A stretch of 64,000 nucleotides of DNA from Prochilodus magdalenae (GCA_024036415.1 JAMWET010002917.1:1-64000), one strand, 5' to 3'; counted from the stretch's first letter, positions 33,708-47,400 are shown. Notes: a model not told the origin generated them from the letters alone. Program-made: numbers and translations.

Positions 33708-34884
33708 TCGGAGTAACTGAACCAGCAGGACTCCTACAGAGCAAGGAGGAACATTCAGACCCTTTAGTTCTTTAAGACTTTCAGACTTGTTCTCCTGGTG
33801 ATTCCTCTATTGGTGTGGTGGGGGTTCCTCTGTTAGCAGGGTTAGACTTTGGGTTTACTTTGATGTCACTGCTTTTAGCTCCTGCTGTTCTCGTTCTGAT
33901 TATTGTATCCCAAATAAACTCATTTACTGCCTGTAGCAATATGTGTGTGCTGTGTGTGTGTGTGTGTGTAGCACCCCTTTCCCTAGCACCAGTGTTAGTT
34001 AAGACCTAGAGGAGGAGGCTATGGGATTGAAGTATTAGAAGACGACACAGGTTAGCACTACAGAGGGAGAAACTACCCAATCTATCGCAAAGGACCGAGA
34101 CATATTCCTTTCTAAAGAATGAGACCAGACACGGAAATAAAAAAACAGCTGTTTTTCACTGTTCTTTTTGAGTCCCAAAGTAATTAAATATATGCCAAAT
34201 AAACCAAAAGAAAATAAACGGTAACACAAAATGAATAAATCAGCAGTTAAAATACTGTTTGTCTAGATAACTACTCCTCAACTACACCATAAAATGCTTG
34301 ACCCAAAATTCACCATACAGAAAATTCTAGAAATCTTTCAGCCAATGCTCTACCAAAATATTTGTGGAAAATCAAAACATTAATATAAACATTTAGATCC
34401 CTCCAGCTACTCAATAGCCATTATGTCGGAACTTGCATTAAGTTCTAAACCTGGGGTTTTCTCCCAACAGCGTGATAAAGTCAGTAGAAACTTCATCAGT
34501 GACCCTACACAGATCCTCGGCCGCTGTGGGGTCTATCTGACCTAGTCCTCCGAACTCTCAGGATCCTTTGGAGTACTACTGAACATTCAATGTCATGAGT
34601 GCTGCCATTTTCAAGTGCGTAGATCAAACACTGACTCGTATTAGCCAGCGAGCTACAGTCATTTCACTGCTACAACCGAGTTAACAGCTACCGCAAACTG
34701 ATTTTATACGATGAGCGACGAATGTCGACTATCTGTAAAGCACTACTTTGTAAACTGTCTGTAAAGCACCTTGAGCTGCCAGCGGTATGAAAGGTGCTCT
34801 ATATTAGTATTACTCTGTACCCAATTTCAGATAAAATATTCTATTAGATCTGTTTATTTGAAAAATCACTAATGACGTCTTTAT

Positions 34885-35575
34885 AGTGTTATATAGTGTT
34901 ACACTTGTTGTCATGTACTTGAGCGCTGTAGGGCCTTCTCGACAATGTGAGGTGTTTAGGATCCAAGTAAGATCCTCGGCTAAGTATACAAAGATGAACT
35001 TGAAACTGCTTACCCTTTCCACCAATGTGCCCCTGATGTTCAGTAGTTTGTGCATTCTTTCCCACCTCCTGAAGTCAATAATCAGCTCTTTGGTTTTGCT
35101 GACATGAAGGGAGAGGTTGTTGGCATCACACCACGCTGTGAGGAGCTTGACCTTCGCTCTGTATAGGCCCTCATCATCGTTGGTGATGTTACCCTTTTAC
35201 GGTTGTGTCATTGGCAAACTTGATGTTGGTGTTGGAACCAGGGGCGTAGCAGCACATTCTGGGCCCTGTACACTCTCAATGTCAGTGGGCCCCTATCCAT
35301 GCCAGTACACGAGGAACGTGAGCAAAAGAAATGGGCCCCTCTCCCTACTCTGGCCCTGGGTAGTCAGGTCCACTTTTCCCCCCACTACCACGCCCATGGT
35401 TGGAACTGTAGTTTGTGAAAAAAAAAGTTGTGGTGTACAGAGCATACAACATTGGTAAGAGTATGCAGCCTTGAGGACATCCTGTGCTGAGTGTGAGGGA
35501 GGGTGAGGTATGTTAACCCACCCTAACACACTGTGGTCTGTGGGTGAGGAGGTTCATGATCCAGCTTCACAATGT
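34885..35575 (-). mobile_element. LINE reverse-transcriptase fragment, interrupted
   Basis: Read on the minus strand, 35575 to about 35400 gives an RT block with LSTGCPQGC. About 35235 to 34890 continues with FANDTT (a mutated FADD catalytic box), LSLHVSKTKELIIDF and GTLVERVSSFKF. Between them, 35235-35400, lies unrelated sequence (GGGCCC-containing), probably a later insertion. Stops and frame shifts make it inactive. Confidence 0.8.
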
Positions 35576-35729
35576 GTTGCTTATTCCAAGTGTGCTTAGC
35601 TTGTGGACGGCTGTATATCTCAGAGACTTTATGCCAATAAGAGATAGTCATCCGTAATGTTCTCTACCAGATTCGGTCATGCAGATTTCTTCTCTTCAGG
35701 TGGTCTCTTAGTTGCTTGTCCAGACTCTT

Positions 35730-35960
35730 GTAGTTTCAAAGCTTGACTAGTGCAACTCGCTCCAGGCTGGTCTTCCTCTGTGAGTCATCAGGTCCTTTCA
35801 CTGATAGCGAATGCAGCTGCTCTTCAGTCCTCCCAGGTTCACTTATGTCATTCTACTGCTGCACTCCCTTCACTGGCATCCTGTAACTGCCCCATCAGGT
35901 TAAAACCCATATGCTGCCTACAAAGCCAAGAACAGACCTGACTCTTTCTGGTAATGGTCA
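35730..35960 (+). mobile_element. LINE ORF2 fragment, second family
   Basis: Translation in broken frames gives LIANAAALQSSQ and a following LASCNCPIRLKPICC region, resembling the LDYCN...IQNAAARL...LHWLPV region of another group of fish LINEs. Short, degenerate and unlinked to the minus-strand fragments beside it. Confidence 0.55.
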
Positions 35961-36149
35961 AGAGTGGACCTGTGCCTGGGGCCTTTTTATTTTAGCACAT
36001 GTGTATCAGTGTTCTGTCTCCTGTATATACCATTCTTTTTCATCTACCTCAGAATCCCCAAACTGCACACATGGATCTGTGTAGACCTGTATATACCATA
36101 GCTTATATTCATAACTATATATTACTGCTATATAAAACTGTATGTGTTG

Positions 36150-36945
36150 ATAAAGATTCAAGTTTCAATCGTTTATTGTCATATGCACAGAGAAACATGC
36201 AATTGCACTGTACAAATTTTTACTCTGCAGTCACTCCTAAAATACAAGTGCTACACAATTACAATATAAATACTAAGTACTAAATAAGAAAGAAAAGATT
36301 AGAGAGAATAAAAATAAGTGTATGTATATAAATTAAGAAAATGTACAATATATGCTATATAAGTCTGAAAGGTATCGTCTGCCCGATGGGAGACGTGTGA
36401 AGAGGTTGTGTTGAGAATGAGCTTTGTCTTTGATGATCTTGTGGGCCCTCCTGGGGACTGGTAAAGTGGTAAATGTCCTCTGGACTGTCTTGACCTCCTG
36501 TTGCAGACATTTGCGGTCCTGGACGGAGCAGTTTCCAAACCAGATGGAGCTGATGAGAATACTTTGAATTGTGCACCTGTAGAAGTTCCTCAGAATTCTG
36601 GCTGGCATGCCAGTTTTCTTGAGTCTTTGCAGGAAATGCAGCTGTTGTTGTGTCTTTTTGACCAGCTGTGTTGTAGTGTGTGACCAGGTGTGATCTTCAG
36701 TAATGCTTACTGAATGAAATTTGAAGGTGCTGCCCTCTGATGAATGAGAAGTGGTTTGTGCTGCTCTGCTGATCTCCGAATATCTACAATCATCTGCTTT
36801 GTCTGGTCAACATTTAAGCAGAGATTGTTGACCTGACACCATGCCACCAGATTTACCACCTCCATCCTATAGGCTGTCTCATCACTCCCAGTGATCAGTC
36901 CCATGACAGTGGTATCCTCAGCAAATTTAGAAAAATATAAAGAGA
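36150..36945 (-). mobile_element. LINE 3' fragment (RT end, C-terminus, tail)
   Basis: The minus strand reads GLITGSDETAYRMEVVNLVA and LCLNVDQTKQMIVD, then after frame shifts ARILRNFYRCTIQSILISS and LPSGRRY. The 3' tail (TTATTGTCATATGCACAG in reverse) extends to about 36150. Decayed by stops. Confidence 0.8.
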
Positions 36946-37689
36946 GATATTCTCGTGTTCAGTGCTGTATATATTTATTGTATTTAGATACTGCAGAGGA
37001 CTACACACCTGTGTAAATATGATGTGACTGTAAACATGATTTGATTTGATTACATGAACATGCTCATGAAACATCATGAACAAATATGTTTGATTGAGGA
37101 GTAGGCACATGCACTGTTTATCTAAATAAAGTCAATCATAACCTGAATTTAAAACATGAGGAAATATCAGTACGGCAGGATATTCAAGAATTCAAAATAT
37201 TTACATCACTAAACAATACGTGTTGTGAGATCAAGAATGAGGAAGGAACCAGTTACTACAACCATCAAGTTAGATGGCATATATAGATAACGAAAAGTGA
37301 GCACTCTCTAAACATGATTCTGGAACAGGATCAATCATTCACTACAGAAAGAGCCCTTTGTAACAGTCCCTATCCACCCTTCATTTAATTAAGCAGCCCC
37401 AGCAGCTGCAAGGAAGTCCAACTCAAGAATGTATACACATGATTAGGTACGAGTTAAAACTCATGCACTCAGGATGATAATGAGTTCACTCTCACTGTAA
37501 GTCACACAAGCACGCTCTCATAAGCACCCACCAGTGGTACTTTCCTCTACACTCAGCTAAGCACAGCTGTGTCACAGTAACTGCCACCATCCAGCTGTGA
37601 TGTGAGGAGACCACTTGACACTGTGCAGAGTCTAGAAGCCAGGCGTCTTTATCGTTGAAGCATGGCAGGCAGATACATGGCATCTCCCT

Positions 37690-38335
37690 CTCGCACAGTT
37701 TGGGCAGTAGCTTAGCATCAGACCACACAGTTTTGAGCAATAGCTTAGCATCAGATCACACAGTTTGGGCAGTACATCCACATAAGACCACACAGCTTGG
37801 GCAGTAGGTCTACATCAGACCGCACAATTTGGGCAGTAGCTCAACATTAGACCACACAGTTTGGGTAGTAGCACAGCATCAGACCACACAGTTTAAACTG
37901 TAGCTTTGCATCAGACCGCACAGTTTGGGCAGTAGCTGTGCATCAGACCACACAGTTTTGGGCAGTAGCTCTGCATCAGGCCACATAGTTTTGGGCAGTA
38001 GCTCAGTGCTAGACCACACAGTTTGGGCAGTGGCTCTGCATCAGACCACACAGTTTGGGCAGTAGCTCTGCATCAGACTGCACAGTTTGGGCAGTAGCTC
38101 AGCATCAGGCGACACAGTTTAGGCAGTAGCTCACCATCAGACCACACAGTTTTGGCAGTAGCTCTGCATCAGACCACACAGTTTGGGCAGTAGCTTAGCA
38201 TCAGATCGCACAGTTTTGGCAGTAGCTCAGCATCAGACCACACAGTTTAGGCTGTAGCTCAGCATCAGACCACACAGTTTTGGCAGTAGCTCTGTATCAG
38301 ACCACACAGTTTGGGCAGTAGCACAGCTCTGACAA
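37690..38335. repeat. 32-bp minisatellite, copy 2
   Basis: About 20 units of the same repeat as 30638-31525. The first nine units match that array nearly base for base, after which internal units are deleted or rearranged. Confidence 0.95.
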
Positions 38336-38849
38336 AGAAAACTGACCATTAGCTATGACAGAAGAACTGAAAGCACTATATGTGCATCCAGGAAGAGTGG
38401 TGTTTGCCTGGGAAAGCTCTAGTGTTAGCTTTAAGGAATGACATACACACCACTGCAAGGGCTCTGCTGCCAGAGTCGAGGATGCGCTAGCTCTCTCTGA
38501 GACATTTATTAATTGATATATAACTATCTTATTAATAGATTTAAAGGTGGAATAATTTGAGCTACCACCAATCTAACTGCTGGTGAGTTCTTCACCTGGA
38601 CATGTAGAGAATCAGAAAATACTACATAGCACAGACTGTAAGCTCCAGTGTTCTTGTTGAACATCTAAACCCAGTCTGTCTGGGTGGGACATTGATGGAC
38701 ATGTTCATACGAACCAGGACATCATGAACTAATGTGTTTGATTAAAGAGTTGGCACATGCACTGTTTATCTAAATAAAGTCAATCATAACCTGAATCTGA
38801 AACATGAGGAAATACACGTATTGCAGAAACCTACTCACTCATCTTCTGA

Positions 38850-39400
38850 ACCTCTTTATCCTTCTGGGTCACAGAAGATGCTACAGTCTATCTCAGACAA
38901 AGAAGGAATGGAAAAATGTTGACTTCTTGAATGAATCCAGGTTTTTGCTGGAAAACCACCACAAACACAAAAACCACCTCCAAGAGCGAACTGTGGGGCA
39001 ACTTTTTGGGGTGGTGGGGCTGGCATGGTAAATACCTGGGTTGTTTTCCTGGGATGATATTGCACCACTAATGAGTCTCCGAACACAAGCAGGTATTTCG
39101 CAATCTGAGCAGATCATGTGCACCCATAAATGTTTGACCATCTTTTCTGATGGTAATGAGAGCTGATGATATGATAATGCCATACCTCACTGCGCAAAGG
39201 TGGTTTTTGGAGCACAATTGTCAGGGGAAAAGGAGGCGATTGTTTCCTAAAGAACATGACAACAGGGTACTGGTGAAGGCTGGGATCATCTCTTGGGGGA
39301 TGTTTCAGAGCCGCTGTAGTGAAGATGTTCTAAGAATGGACATCTTGTACACTGAATGTCTCCCAACAGCATAACACTGATGTCCCACAAGCCACTGATG
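38850..39400. mobile_element. Decayed DNA-transposon-like segment
   Basis: In broken + frames the segment reads WFLEHNCQGKRRRLF and KAGIISWGMFQSRC, loosely like the end of a Tc1-type transposase gene, but without recognisable catalytic motifs or clean terminal repeats. It interrupts the duplicated block that elsewhere runs on without a break. Confidence 0.35.
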
Positions 39401-40092
39401 CCAGAGGGGAACGTGTTCATACGCACCAGGAACATTACGAACAAATGTGTTTGATTAAGGACTTGGCACATGCACTGTTTATCTAAATAAAGTTCATCAT
39501 AACCTGACTCCAAAACATGAGGAAATATCAGTAATGCAGGAAATGAAGAATTTAAATAATATATAAATAATAAAAACTGAGCACTCTCCAAACATGATTC
39601 TGGAACAAGATCAGTCATTCACTACAGAAAGAGCCCTTTGTTACAGTCAGTCTCCACCCTTCATTTAATGTTCAGTCAGAACTTCCATTGAGTGAACATT
39701 ACTAATGCGTTGGGGGATATTCGTGATCAGATACATGAATAAGGAAGGAAGAAAACCAAAACCTTCCAAAAAGTTCAAACAACTGATTAAACACTGCAGA
39801 GGAAATAGGCGACCTTAAAACCACCTGGAAGACCTGATAGACCCACCAAGACCTTCAGATAAACAGCACTGTCATCTCTGAGAAAGAGAACAACATCAAG
39901 GTCCATTCCTGCTTCAGATCTGAGAACATCCACAGGTGTTTCTGTCCATCCTTCCACTGTGAGAAGACATCTCAACACTATAGAGGTCTGAAAGGAGGTG
40001 TAGCTGTTCAGGAAGCTCCTCGCTGTGTAAACATTATCTTGATCTGACGTTATTCATTCCATCTGAGTGATCAGGTGATCCTGACAGGACAG

Positions 40093-40100
40093 TATAAATA
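40093..40100 (+). promoter_or_regulatory. TATA box before cystatin pseudogene
   Basis: TATAAATA kept in the same position as in the two intact genes. Confidence 0.65.
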
Positions 40101-40181
40101 GAGCTGAAGTGCAGCATGTTTAACACAGACGCTCAGCTCATCTACACTGAGATACCTCCTTCTGAACAGACCTGAAGAACC

Positions 40182-40450
40182 ATGCGCTGCTCCATCCTGT
40201 GTGGTCTGCTCCTCCTCTTCCTGGGTTTGGATGTGTGTTCTTCTGTAACACTTGGAGGGTGGTCTGGTTGGAAGGATGTTGGTCAAAATGAAGTGGACAT
40301 CTGTATGAAGGTGAATGAGACGTTCTTCACATTTCCACCTTATCCTGATAGCCTGTGTGCAGTCTGTACTGGATCTGAAGAACCTGGTGCAGAACCGGTC
40401 TGAATGGTGGTTACTCTCTCTGCCAGATGTGGACATACAAACTCCCTGAT
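40182..40450 (+). pseudogene. Deletion pseudogene of the stefin-like cystatin
   Basis: Exon 1 (40182-40310) is intact with signal peptide and LGGWSG start. Exon 2, both introns and most of exon 3 are missing. The reading frame passes the old donor site and stops at 40403, so the QIVNG motif is lost. The last codons of exon 3 (LPDVDIQTP then stop, about 40420-40450) follow directly. The promoter and the 3' UTR remain. A 73-residue read-through product is possible but would have no inhibitor fold. Confidence 0.8.
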
Positions 40451-41240
40451 CGGAGTAACTGAACAAGCAGGACTCCTACAGAGCAAGGAGGAACATTCAG
40501 ACCCTTTAGTTCTGTAAGATTTTCAGTGATAAAACCCACTTCATCAAAGAGATGAACTAAACTCATCAATAAGTAAGCGATGGGTTCAGGTCTGATCATT
40601 TGAATTAAGGTTGTTGTGTGTGAGGAAGTGGAGTTCTGCACTGTAAGTTTATATTAAAGAACAAAAAGATCTGAATTTATTGATCCTTTCTCTGATGATC
40701 GATCAGCTGTCCCCCCAGCACTCAGCCTTGTTCTCCTGGTGGTTCCTGTGGTTCCTTTTTTCCTCTCCTGGTGTTCGAAGTGGTGGTTCTGCTGCTGATG
40801 TTCCTCTTTTAACTGGTATAGACTTTGGGTTTACTGTGATGTCACTGCTGTTAGCTCCTGATGTTCTGGTTCTGATTATTGGAGCCCAAATAAACTTATT
40901 TACTCCCTGCAACCTCCGCCTCCAGTTCATTACAGCAGCCTTAATTATAACTTCATATCTCAAAGACTTTATACCATAAGGGATTAATGATCCTTAACCT
41001 CGTCTAGCAGCAGATTATTCCCTTTTTTCACTACAGAATTCCTAAACCAGAGGGAGCGGCATTCATGGATTAATATAAATGAATGTCAATACAGGCTGAG
41101 CAAAGCTCCAACATGCTTAGTGTAACATCCACCAGGATGTTAACAAGGGCTTCACTGTACTTGGGCAGGGTTTCCAGGTCTGTGACCAAGTGGGGAAAGC
41201 CTCTTTAATGTTTGTCCATCTCTCAGTCTGAAGGCAACTG

Positions 41241-41860
41241 CTACTCCGGGGTATGAAGCTTATTAGGCTAATGCTAACTCTTAATAAACCAGAGGAGGGC
41301 GGAGCTGTTTAGATCAAAGATGCTATGTTGCATGTCTTCTCCTGTGTAATGACCACACAGTTTTTAGCTGATACACAGGTACATTGTGGTGTAATAATAA
41401 CCCTGATATTAAATGTATTTGGAATACTGTTTAACCTAAAAGGCTATTTGAAGATGCTGCTGAGCTAGGTTAGCTAATGTTGGCTGACTAGCATAGCTTC
41501 TGCACAGTGAGTTTGTGTTCTTATCTTATCTGGTAACCTGCAGGTTAGAACTAAGAACTGGATTATAATAATAATCTATTTTTTTATTGACCTGCCACCA
41601 GATTTGCCACTTCTATCCTATAGGCCTCATCACCCCGAGTGATCAGTGATTGATAAATAAATTAATTAATGATCTGATGAACAGATAGTAACCTAGATAG
41701 ACAGCAAATAAATAAATTAATAAACAAACAGATACATAAATACATAATTTTAAAAAATATATACAAAATAAATATTTAAATATTATTATTATTATATAAT
41801 GAATAGCAGGATGACTCATGTACTAAAGAAATGTATGGCAGGGTAAAGCCCACCCCCCAT
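41241..41860. other. AT-rich intergenic DNA, no gene seen
   Basis: Low-complexity A/T runs with ATTATTATTATT near 41780. No coding or RNA features recognised. Confidence 0.5.
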
Positions 41861-41869
41861 GCTGGGGAG

Positions 41870-42059
41870 TGAAGTGTTTCCGGGTGAAGCGCATCGAGGC
41901 CGTGGCGCGCGCGGATGCTGTGAATACAGTAGGGCTGGCTTCTGTCTCTCAGTCTGTATAATGTTTACTCTTCTTCGTGTCCGGCTCTGCTTACAGAACT
42001 GTCACTGTCTATAGCCCTCTGAGGTTTAAGATATTCCGTCACCTGCCGCTCGAGCTCAG
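41870..42059 (+). promoter_or_regulatory. CpG-rich candidate promoter and first non-coding exon of wipf2
   Basis: GGCGCGCGCGG near 41905 is the densest CpG patch in the region, and a good donor CAG|GTGCGT follows at 42059/42060. It lies 2.4 kb upstream of the start-codon exon in the same direction. Exon status and start site are inferred. Confidence 0.5.
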
Positions 42060-43149
42060 GTGCGTGTTTCTTTTAGCCTGCTTCCTGTTGTAATTCTCCT
42101 TTCCACCTTAAGCCCTGCAGGCGCCAGAATGGAACTGGTGCAGCATTTAAGGTGGACAGAGTTCGACTCAGAAGCTAAGCCCTGCCTCGCAGCCGATTTA
42201 TCAGCTTTATTATCGACTCTTTAGGTCAGTTAATGGCTGCAGTGTGCTAAACAGTGTTTAGAGGAATTAAGTGTGCAGAGCTGAGCTTTAAAAACACGGG
42301 GTGTATGTTGACTGACTGCAGTCTTAATGCTGATTAGCTTAGCCGCTCCCGCTAGGCTAGGCTAGCAGTGGAAGGTCTGTTTGTTTGGGAATGTTTAAAT
42401 GATGATCAAACATAAAGTAATCGAACTGTTAGATTACAGTGATGTTAGACACAATCAGAGGGACCTAATGATTCTAATGGGCGAAAGATGTAGCTTGGCG
42501 AGCAAATGCTATGTTGAAGAGGGCCGAGTTGCTTACAACAGAGATGCTAAGCTGCATATTAAGCAGATTTAGAATCCATTAGGTTTAATTTAGAATTATT
42601 TAACCGAGTAATAAAGTAGCAGTTTTTGTCTGACAGTAATGTGCAGGGCGGACTAATAATCACTTTGTTAGTTAATCTGGTTTTGGTCATTTTTAACCTC
42701 CTGCTCTTAAAGAGCTCTGTTAGCTAACGCTAGCTGTTAGCTTAGCTGCTGGACAGTGGCTTTGCCTTCTCAGTCTGGAAAACTGCAAATGAAGTTGAAT
42801 TCCATTATTATTCACATGGTGTGGATATTACATGTGAATCAGCCTTATTTTAGGTTGAAAGCTGCGTTTTACAGGCTGTTACAGACTCACAGATGAAGAT
42901 TTGCTTAATGAGTCAGAATTACAACCTAGAATTTTAGCCAAGAACAAGATGTACAAGAACCGTCTTAGCACAGGTGCCAACATACACAAAGACGTCAGTA
43001 CATATATTAACACTCACGGTGTAAAGTCAGCATTTAAAATTCAGATTCCCAGTACACTGACAGCCTCCACTTAAAGGTGGGAAAGACCAGGAGTTCTTTT
43101 GTTATTATTAAAACATTTTTAATTAATTTAAATCACCTGTGGAGATGGA

Positions 43150-44310
43150 CTGGCATATTATGTATTATGTTCTAAGGAGACAAGATAAGAAGACAGATGT
43201 TCTGTAATGTTGTCAGATAAGGAGACAGATGAGCTGTAAAGCTGAATCAGATGAGAAGACAGATGTACTGTGATGCTGTATCAGATGAAGGGACATATGT
43301 GCTGTAACGCTGTATCAGATGAAAGGACAGATGTGCTGTGATGTTGCATCAGATGAAAGGACAGATGTGCTGTGATGTTGCATCAGATGAAGGGACAGAT
43401 GTGCTTTAACGCTGTATCACATGAGACAGATGTTCTGTATCGCTTTATTAGATGAGGTGACAGATGTGCTGTAACGCTGTATCAGATGAAAGGACAGATG
43501 TGCTGTGATGTTGCATCAGATGAAAGGACAGATTTGCTGTGACGCTGTATCAGATGAGGGGACAGATGTGCTGTGACGCTGTATCAGATGAGGGGACAGA
43601 TGTGCTGTGACGCTGTATCAGATGAAGGGACAGATGTGCTGTAACGCTGTATCAGATGAGGGGACAGATGTGCTATAACGCTGTATCACGTGAAACAGAT
43701 GTGCTGTGATGTTGCATCAGATGAAGAGACAGTTGTGCTGTGATGTTGCATCAGATGATGGGACAGATGTGCTTTAACACTTTATCAGATGAGGGGACAG
43801 ATGTGCTGTGACGCTTTATCAGATGAGGGGACAGATGTGCTGTGACGCTGTATCAGATGAGGGGACAGATGTGCTGTGACGCTGTATCAGATGAGGGGAC
43901 AGATGTGCTGTGACGCTGTATCAGATGAGGGGACAGATGTGCTGTGACGCTGTATCAGATGAGGGGACAGATGTGCTGTGACACTGTATCAGATGAGGGG
44001 ACAGATGTGCTGTGACACTGTATCAGATGAGGGGACAGATGTGCTGTGACACTGTATCAGATGAGGGGACAGATGTGCTGTGACACTATCAGATGAGGGG
44101 ACAGATGTGCTGTGACGCTGTATCAGATGAGGGGACAGATGTGCTGTGACGCTGTATCAGATGAGGAGACAGATGTGCTGTGACGCTGTATCAGATGAGG
44201 AGACAGATGTGCTGTGACGCTGTATCAGATGAGGAGACAGATGTGCTGTGACGCTGTATCAGATGAGGGGACAGATGTGCTGTGACGCTGTATCAGATGA
44301 GGAGACAGAT
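43150..44310. repeat. 34-bp minisatellite in wipf2 5' intron
   Basis: More than 30 units of GACAGATGTGCTGTGACGCT then GTATCAGATGAGGG, degenerate at the left end and nearly perfect from about 43800. It ends only about 70 bp before the acceptor of the start-codon exon. Confidence 0.95.
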
Positions 44311-44451
44311 GTTCTGTATACTGATCTGTTTGTTTGTTTGTGTATCTTTGTTCGCATGTGTGTATGTGCTTGCTTTTTAGAAGGTGTCTGTCTTCATGAG
44401 TATCTGAGTGAGTTTCCCGAGCTGAGCTTCACTCACTAAAGGCCGGTCAGG

Positions 44452-47400
44452 ATGCCCATCCCTCCCCCACCCCCTCCACCACCAGGGGGACCCCCTCCAC
44501 CTCCCACTTTCAGCCAGGTGAGTGCTGCTACCTTTCAGTTGACGTACATCTCTTGTGGATCTCCCGAATCCCCTCAGACTGAGCTCTGAGTCTAGAAGTG
44601 AAAATCTTAACTCTAGTAACAAGGAGGAGAAGCTCTTTAAGTTCAAAGCATTCTGTGCATTGTCACAGTTTGTCCGCTCTTTGAGAAGCAGATGAGGTCA
44701 TAGTGTTGTTGAGATGTGAGCTGTCCCCTCTATTAGACACTCCTACCTTTCTGGTCCAAAGTCAGAGACGATAGCTCATCTGCTGCTGCACAGTGCAGTG
44801 TTGGTCATCCTCTAGTCCTTCATCAGTAGTCACAGGACAGTCCAGCAGTGACACTGAGGGCCCAAGTGCTTCTGTGTCTGTCCTCCTAACCAAGCACCAC
44901 CACCATGCTGGTGTCACTGCAGGGCTGATAGGTCTGTCGTTATAGGTTGTTTACTCAACACTTGGACAGTAAAAATCTTTTAATGATCTGTTTGTTTTTT
45001 CCTTACGTAGGCAAACACTACACCACCTAAGCTGTCTCGAGATGAGGCGAAAGGCCGAGGAGCCCTGCTGTCTGATATCTGTAAAGGGACCAACCTGAAG
45101 AAGGTGGCTGTGGTGAATGACCGAAGTGCTCCCATCATTGAGAGTAAGAGCCCCGAAGTTACTGTGCATGACACTACTGTTAATTCCAGCAGAACTCTTG
45201 GCACTCCAACACAGCTATTACCACAATTTCAGAGTCATGTGATGCATACCGAGCATCATTAACCACAGACATCACTAGTAGCTCTAGTGAGGTGTAGCAC
45301 AAGCTGAGATCTGTTTATCTAAAAGCCTGACTGCGACAGTATGTGCTGCGGCTCACTGTGTCTCTTGGCAGTTTTATTTTAACGTTGCAATGATAAAATC
45401 CTGAGTGTCACACTGAGTTTTTTTCCTCCAACATGGTGCCAAAATCTCGAACTGTTCTGCGCTTTTCCACCGCAAAAAAACAAGTTCATCCGGAAAATGA
45501 GTGCTATTCGAGCATCATAAACTCTCTGGTCTTGAATCGTGGAACATGTGATCCAAGCGTTCACAACATGTGCCGTTTAATATGTGCAGGATGTGCTAAT
45601 ATGCTGCTTTATAATAGGACACCTTCATAACGAACAGACGAAACACGTATGAGTCGTCCTGCATGTAATCGCTGTCTATGACACTTCCTCTGGGCTGAGC
45701 ACAGATGCTGAAACAGTGGGTTCTGAATGGTGAGATACATGTATTCAAATCAGGAAGTACATTCCTGCTTTGATGGCATATATACACCATGTTGTTTTTA
45801 TGCATTGTCTGCCGAATTCGGACTAAGGACCGCCCACCTCCAGATATGCAATCGCTCGACTCTCAAACCAGAGGGCCCGTTCTTAACGGATTCGGTAAAG
45901 CCTGGGGACCAGCTAGAGCACTGGCACTTTGTTAGTGGAAAAGAGGTGATGCGCTGAGAAACAGAAGAGTGGTCTGAGGCACCGGCTGCTGGTATCTTCT
46001 TGCTCTAGATGGGACAGGTGAAGCTGTTTTCAACATTTAATCCCTGATAATCTTCTAAATTGGCTGACTGATTAAGTTTTTGTATGGATTACTAACATGA
46101 GAACATCAGTAATCAGTATCAAAGTCTGGGTATCAGTACCTGAGTGAAATCCAGCCGTAGATTAGTCAGCAGCTGCTCTAGCGCCCTCTAGTGGCTACGG
46201 TATCCACTCTAGGGCATTAATGTGCTCAGAAGCTTCAAAGCCCAATGACTGTTCTTCTGTTCACTCCTAGAGCCCAAAGGAGGCAGTGGGGGTGGAGCCA
46301 GCAGTGGAGGAGGAGCTAGCAGTGGAAGTGTGTCCTCGGGAGCTCAGCCAATGGGTGGCTTATTTCAAGGTGGTGTGCCTAAACTGCGGCCTGTAGGAGG
46401 TACACCTTATTATATAACAATAAATGTATATGTAAACTGTTAAATTAGAACATATTCAATTTTGCTCGTTGTAGTTTTCTGTTTGGTATATAAAAAAAAA
46501 ATGAACAAATTCAAATATAAATTACAGTAAATTATCTTCTTTTAAGCACTAAAAAAAATTTAAAATCTGCGCAATGTGTTTTCACATTATTTTCACTTGT
46601 TTAAATGTACTAAAAAGTAATTTTTTATAACGGAGTTGATGACAAGCAAGACATATTTAAGGTTTAAATTTAAATTATTTATAATTATATTTTATTGTAT
46701 AAATACCACACATTAATAAAGAAATATTACTGCTACTGAAACCGTATGTAAACTAGACAGAAACCTGTATTAATCTCCAAATAAATAAATGAGTATAGCT
46801 GTGAATTAAATGATACGCACAAGTCTTATTATATTTTGAGTATTTGAGTATATTTTTTTATAAACAAATATACAAATATATGTATTTCTTTAAAAGAATG
46901 TTGTGTACAGTAATTTTTAATGTTTAGTAATTCTTTTATACTGGACAGTTATGGACTTGGATGCTGTACATCCGGTCTGAACAGTGATGTAAACTGAATG
47001 TATAACAGACTGACAGTAATGAGGGTCCATGTCTAAAGATTGGGGTAACACTGTAAATATGATGGTGTTCTCTTCTCTAACTTGGACATTGTGTTTTTTA
47101 AGATGGTTCCGTAGGCAGGTCAGCCCTGCAGCCTGCATCCACCCGACCTGCAGCCCCTCGCCCGCCGGCCCGTGCTGATGAACCTGAAGCCCAGCAGGCG
47201 TCTCCACCAGAATCGGGTCGTTCTCAGCGCCCGTCTTTGCCGGACCTGTCCCGCCCCCCTAGTGCCTCCAGCAGCCCCTCACCTGGCATGAAGCACAGCA
47301 CCTCAGCACCGCCCCCGCCTCCACCCATGACTCGTCGTGGCAACGCCCCACCCGCCCCTCCACAGAAAGCTACCGGAGTTTCGTACAATCGCGAGAAGCC

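Larger units (their letters stand above)
31920..34860. repeat. Segmental duplication containing cystatin gene 2
   Basis: Counterpart of 25870-28800, about 6.06 kb away and collinear with small indels. One example is about 90 bp of extra sequence before the gene at 32400-32490, which 39790-39910 also contains. Confidence 0.85.

Noticed and set aside
18985..36945. LINE fragments as active retrotransposon genes
   Set aside because: All lack 5' parts, contain stops and frame shifts, and the catalytic FADD box is mutated where visible.
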